Part shown: positions 15,151 through 16,421 of the stretch, one piece after another
How positions within the stretch are numbered: position 1 is the first letter of the stretch
Layout: every line of letters begins with the position of its first letter
The notes under the pieces: generated by a model
The model's database searches: none
What the model was told of the DNA's origin: nothing
What the model saw: only the letters and a program-made list of their open reading frames with translations
Assembly (NCBI GenBank): GCA_009774895.1
Contig: VSOO01000015.1
Coordinates: 1 to 16,421, forward strand
Direction: 5' to 3'
DNA from: Alistipes sp.
Lineage (GTDB): Bacteria > Bacteroidota > Bacteroidia > Bacteroidales > Rikenellaceae
DNA: 16,421 bases
Translations under genes and position numbers: made by a program

Positions 15151-15158
15151 TACCCGCA

Positions 15159-16400
15159 ATGATACCTTACACGCGACATACGCTTCCGAACGGGCTCACG
15201 GTGCTCGTCAGCCGCGACCGCACGTCGAAACTTGCGGCCGTAAACATGCTCTACCGCGTGGGCGCCCGCAACGAGGACCCCGCACGCACGGGCTTCGCCC
15301 ACCTGTTCGAACACCTCATGTTCCGCGGCACGGCCGCGGTGCCCGACTTCGACCTGCCGGTGCAGATGGCCAGCGGCGAGAGCAACGCCTTCACCAACAA
15401 CGACTACACCGATTTCTACATGACGCTCCCGGCCCCGGCCGTCGAGACGGCGCTCTGGCTCGAAAGCGACCGCATGACGGGCCTCGCGATCACGCCCGAA
15501 TCGCTCGCCGTGGAGCAGCGCGTGGTGGTCGAGGAGTTCCGCCAGCGCTACCTCAACCAGCCCTACGGCGACCAGAGCATGCTGCTGCGCGCCCTGGCCT
15601 ACGAGCGACACCCCTACCGCTGGGCCACCATCGGCATCGAACCGGCGCACATCGAGCAGGCCACGCTCCGCGACGTACGGGCATTCTACCGCCGCCACTA
15701 CCGCCCGGGCAACGCCATCCTCTCGATCGTGGCCGACCTGGACGAGGAGCGCATGCTCCGCATGGCCGAGGAGCGCTTCGGCTCCGTGCCCCCGGGCGAC
15801 GCGGCGCCGCAGGAGCCCCTGCCCGTAGAACCGCCGCAGACGGCGCCCCGCCGCATGGAGGTGGAGCGCGACGTGCCGGCGACCACGATCAGCATCGCGT
15901 TCCACATGGGCGCCCGCACCTCGCGCGACTTTTTCCGGGGCGACATGACCAGCGACCTGCTGGCCGGCGGCGACTCGGCGCGCCTCGTGCAGCGGCTGGT
16001 CCGCGAACGGCGGCTCGTGGCCTCGGCCAACGCCTACGTCAGCGGCTCGGTCGATCCGGGGCTCTTCGTCGTCACCGCGCAGCTGCTGCCCGACACCGCT
16101 GTCGAGCAGGCCGAGGCGGCCCTGTGGGAGGAGCTGGCGCTCCTGAGCCGCGAGGCGGCCGACCCGTACGAGACCGAGAAGGTCAAGAACCGCTTCGAGG
16201 CCAACACGCTCTTCGGCGAGCTGAACGTGATGAACAAGGCCATGAACCTCGGCTTCTACGAAATGCTGGGCGACCTGCCGCTCATCAACCGCGAAACGGA
16301 GCTTTACCGCTCGCTCACGCCCGACGAGCTGATCGAATTCAGCCGCGCGACCTTCCGCACCGAAAACAGCAGTACCCTCATCTACAAGGCCAAGAAATGA
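15159..16400 (+). CDS. M16 family zinc peptidase (processing-peptidase type)
   Basis: Encodes 413 residues, the size of a half-length M16 protein made of two similar domains. The inverted zinc motif HLFEH is at 48-52 in GFAHLFEHLMFRGT, and the distal glutamate is expected in VVVEEFRQRY (Glu125/Glu126). The substrate-strand region NAFTNNDYTDFYMTLP follows the motif as usual. These proteins usually pair with a second M16 subunit lacking the zinc site to form a clam-shaped peptidase for unfolded proteins or peptides. No signal peptide is visible, so cytoplasmic or non-classical location is likely; many bacterial relatives are periplasmic, so this is open. The ATG at 15159 was chosen because the family similarity begins with YTRHTLPNGLTVLV and the -7 box lies immediately upstream. 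The stop overlaps a following ATG. Confidence 0.92.
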   Translation: MIPYTRHTLPNGLTVLVSRDRTSKLAAVNMLYRVGARNEDPARTGFAHLFEHLMFRGTAAVPDFDLPVQMASGESNAFTNNDYTDFYMTLPAPAVETALWLESDRMTGLAITPESLAVEQRVVVEEFRQRYLNQPYGDQSMLLRALAYERHPYRWATIGIEPAHIEQATLRDVRAFYRRHYRPGNAILSIVADLDEERMLRMAEERFGSVPPGDAAPQEPLPVEPPQTAPRRMEVERDVPATTISIAFHMGARTSRDFFRGDMTSDLLAGGDSARLVQRLVRERRLVASANAYVSGSVDPGLFVVTAQLLPDTAVEQAEAALWEELALLSREAADPYETEKVKNRFEANTLFGELNVMNKAMNLGFYEMLGDLPLINRETELYRSLTPDELIEFSRATFRTENSSTLIYKAKK

Positions 16401-16421
16401 CACGTCCCCCCATACCCGCCC
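16397..16421 (+). CDS. start of the next gene, possibly the partner M16 subunit (partial)
   Basis: An ATG at 16397 overlaps the stop of the M16 gene as ATGA, a common arrangement for translationally coupled genes. Only eight codons are visible (MTRPPIPA), so nothing in the sequence identifies the product. M16 genes of this size are often followed by a second, catalytically inactive M16 gene; that expectation is the only basis for the suggestion. Confidence 0.4.

Overview
The window looks like chromosomal DNA of an anaerobic, GC-rich member of the Bacteroidota, most likely close to Alistipes/Rikenellaceae. That placement is inferred from the Bacteroidota-type promoter box TAnnTTTG (four copies read exactly TACCTTTG), a BACON-domain M64 lipoprotein, an Rnf operon in the order rseC-rnfBCDGEA, and a single-chain pyruvate:ferredoxin oxidoreductase. 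No mobile element, tRNA, rRNA or CRISPR array was recognised.

Layout from left to right. Bases 1-259 are non-coding and hold a strong leftward terminator. A leftward surface lipoprotein metallopeptidase (M64 with two N-terminal BACON-like domains) occupies 260-1918. A 629-base divergent intergenic region follows; it carries an array of 72-bp repeats, each unit containing a promoter-like segment, in front of a rightward dolichyl-phosphate-mannose-synthase-like glycosyltransferase (2548-3270). From 9387 down to 3389, leftward, lies a complete Rnf operon (rseC-like, rnfB, C, D, G, E, A). Upstream of it and in the same direction is nadE (11167-9590), then a strong terminator and the leftward nifJ (14964-11431). 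A rightward M16 zinc peptidase (15159-16400) diverges from nifJ, and the start of a translationally coupled next gene is visible at the right edge.

Functionally, the middle of the window is a redox block. NifJ oxidises pyruvate and reduces ferredoxin or flavodoxin. Rnf oxidises reduced ferredoxin, reduces NAD+ and pumps ions across the membrane. NadE makes NAD+. The flanking genes (M64 peptidase, polyprenyl-phosphate-mannose synthase, M16 peptidase) concern the envelope and proteolysis.

The points most worth a second look are: (i) RnfG carries a long low-complexity tail with two extra DxxSGAT motifs, the same pattern that the flavinyl transferase ApbE modifies; (ii) the glutaminase domain of NadE appears to have glycine in place of its catalytic cysteine; (iii) the 72-bp array upstream of the glycosyltransferase gene looks like a multiplied promoter whose middle copies have a shortened -7 box; (iv) the M64 zinc motif reads HExxxH rather than HExxH.
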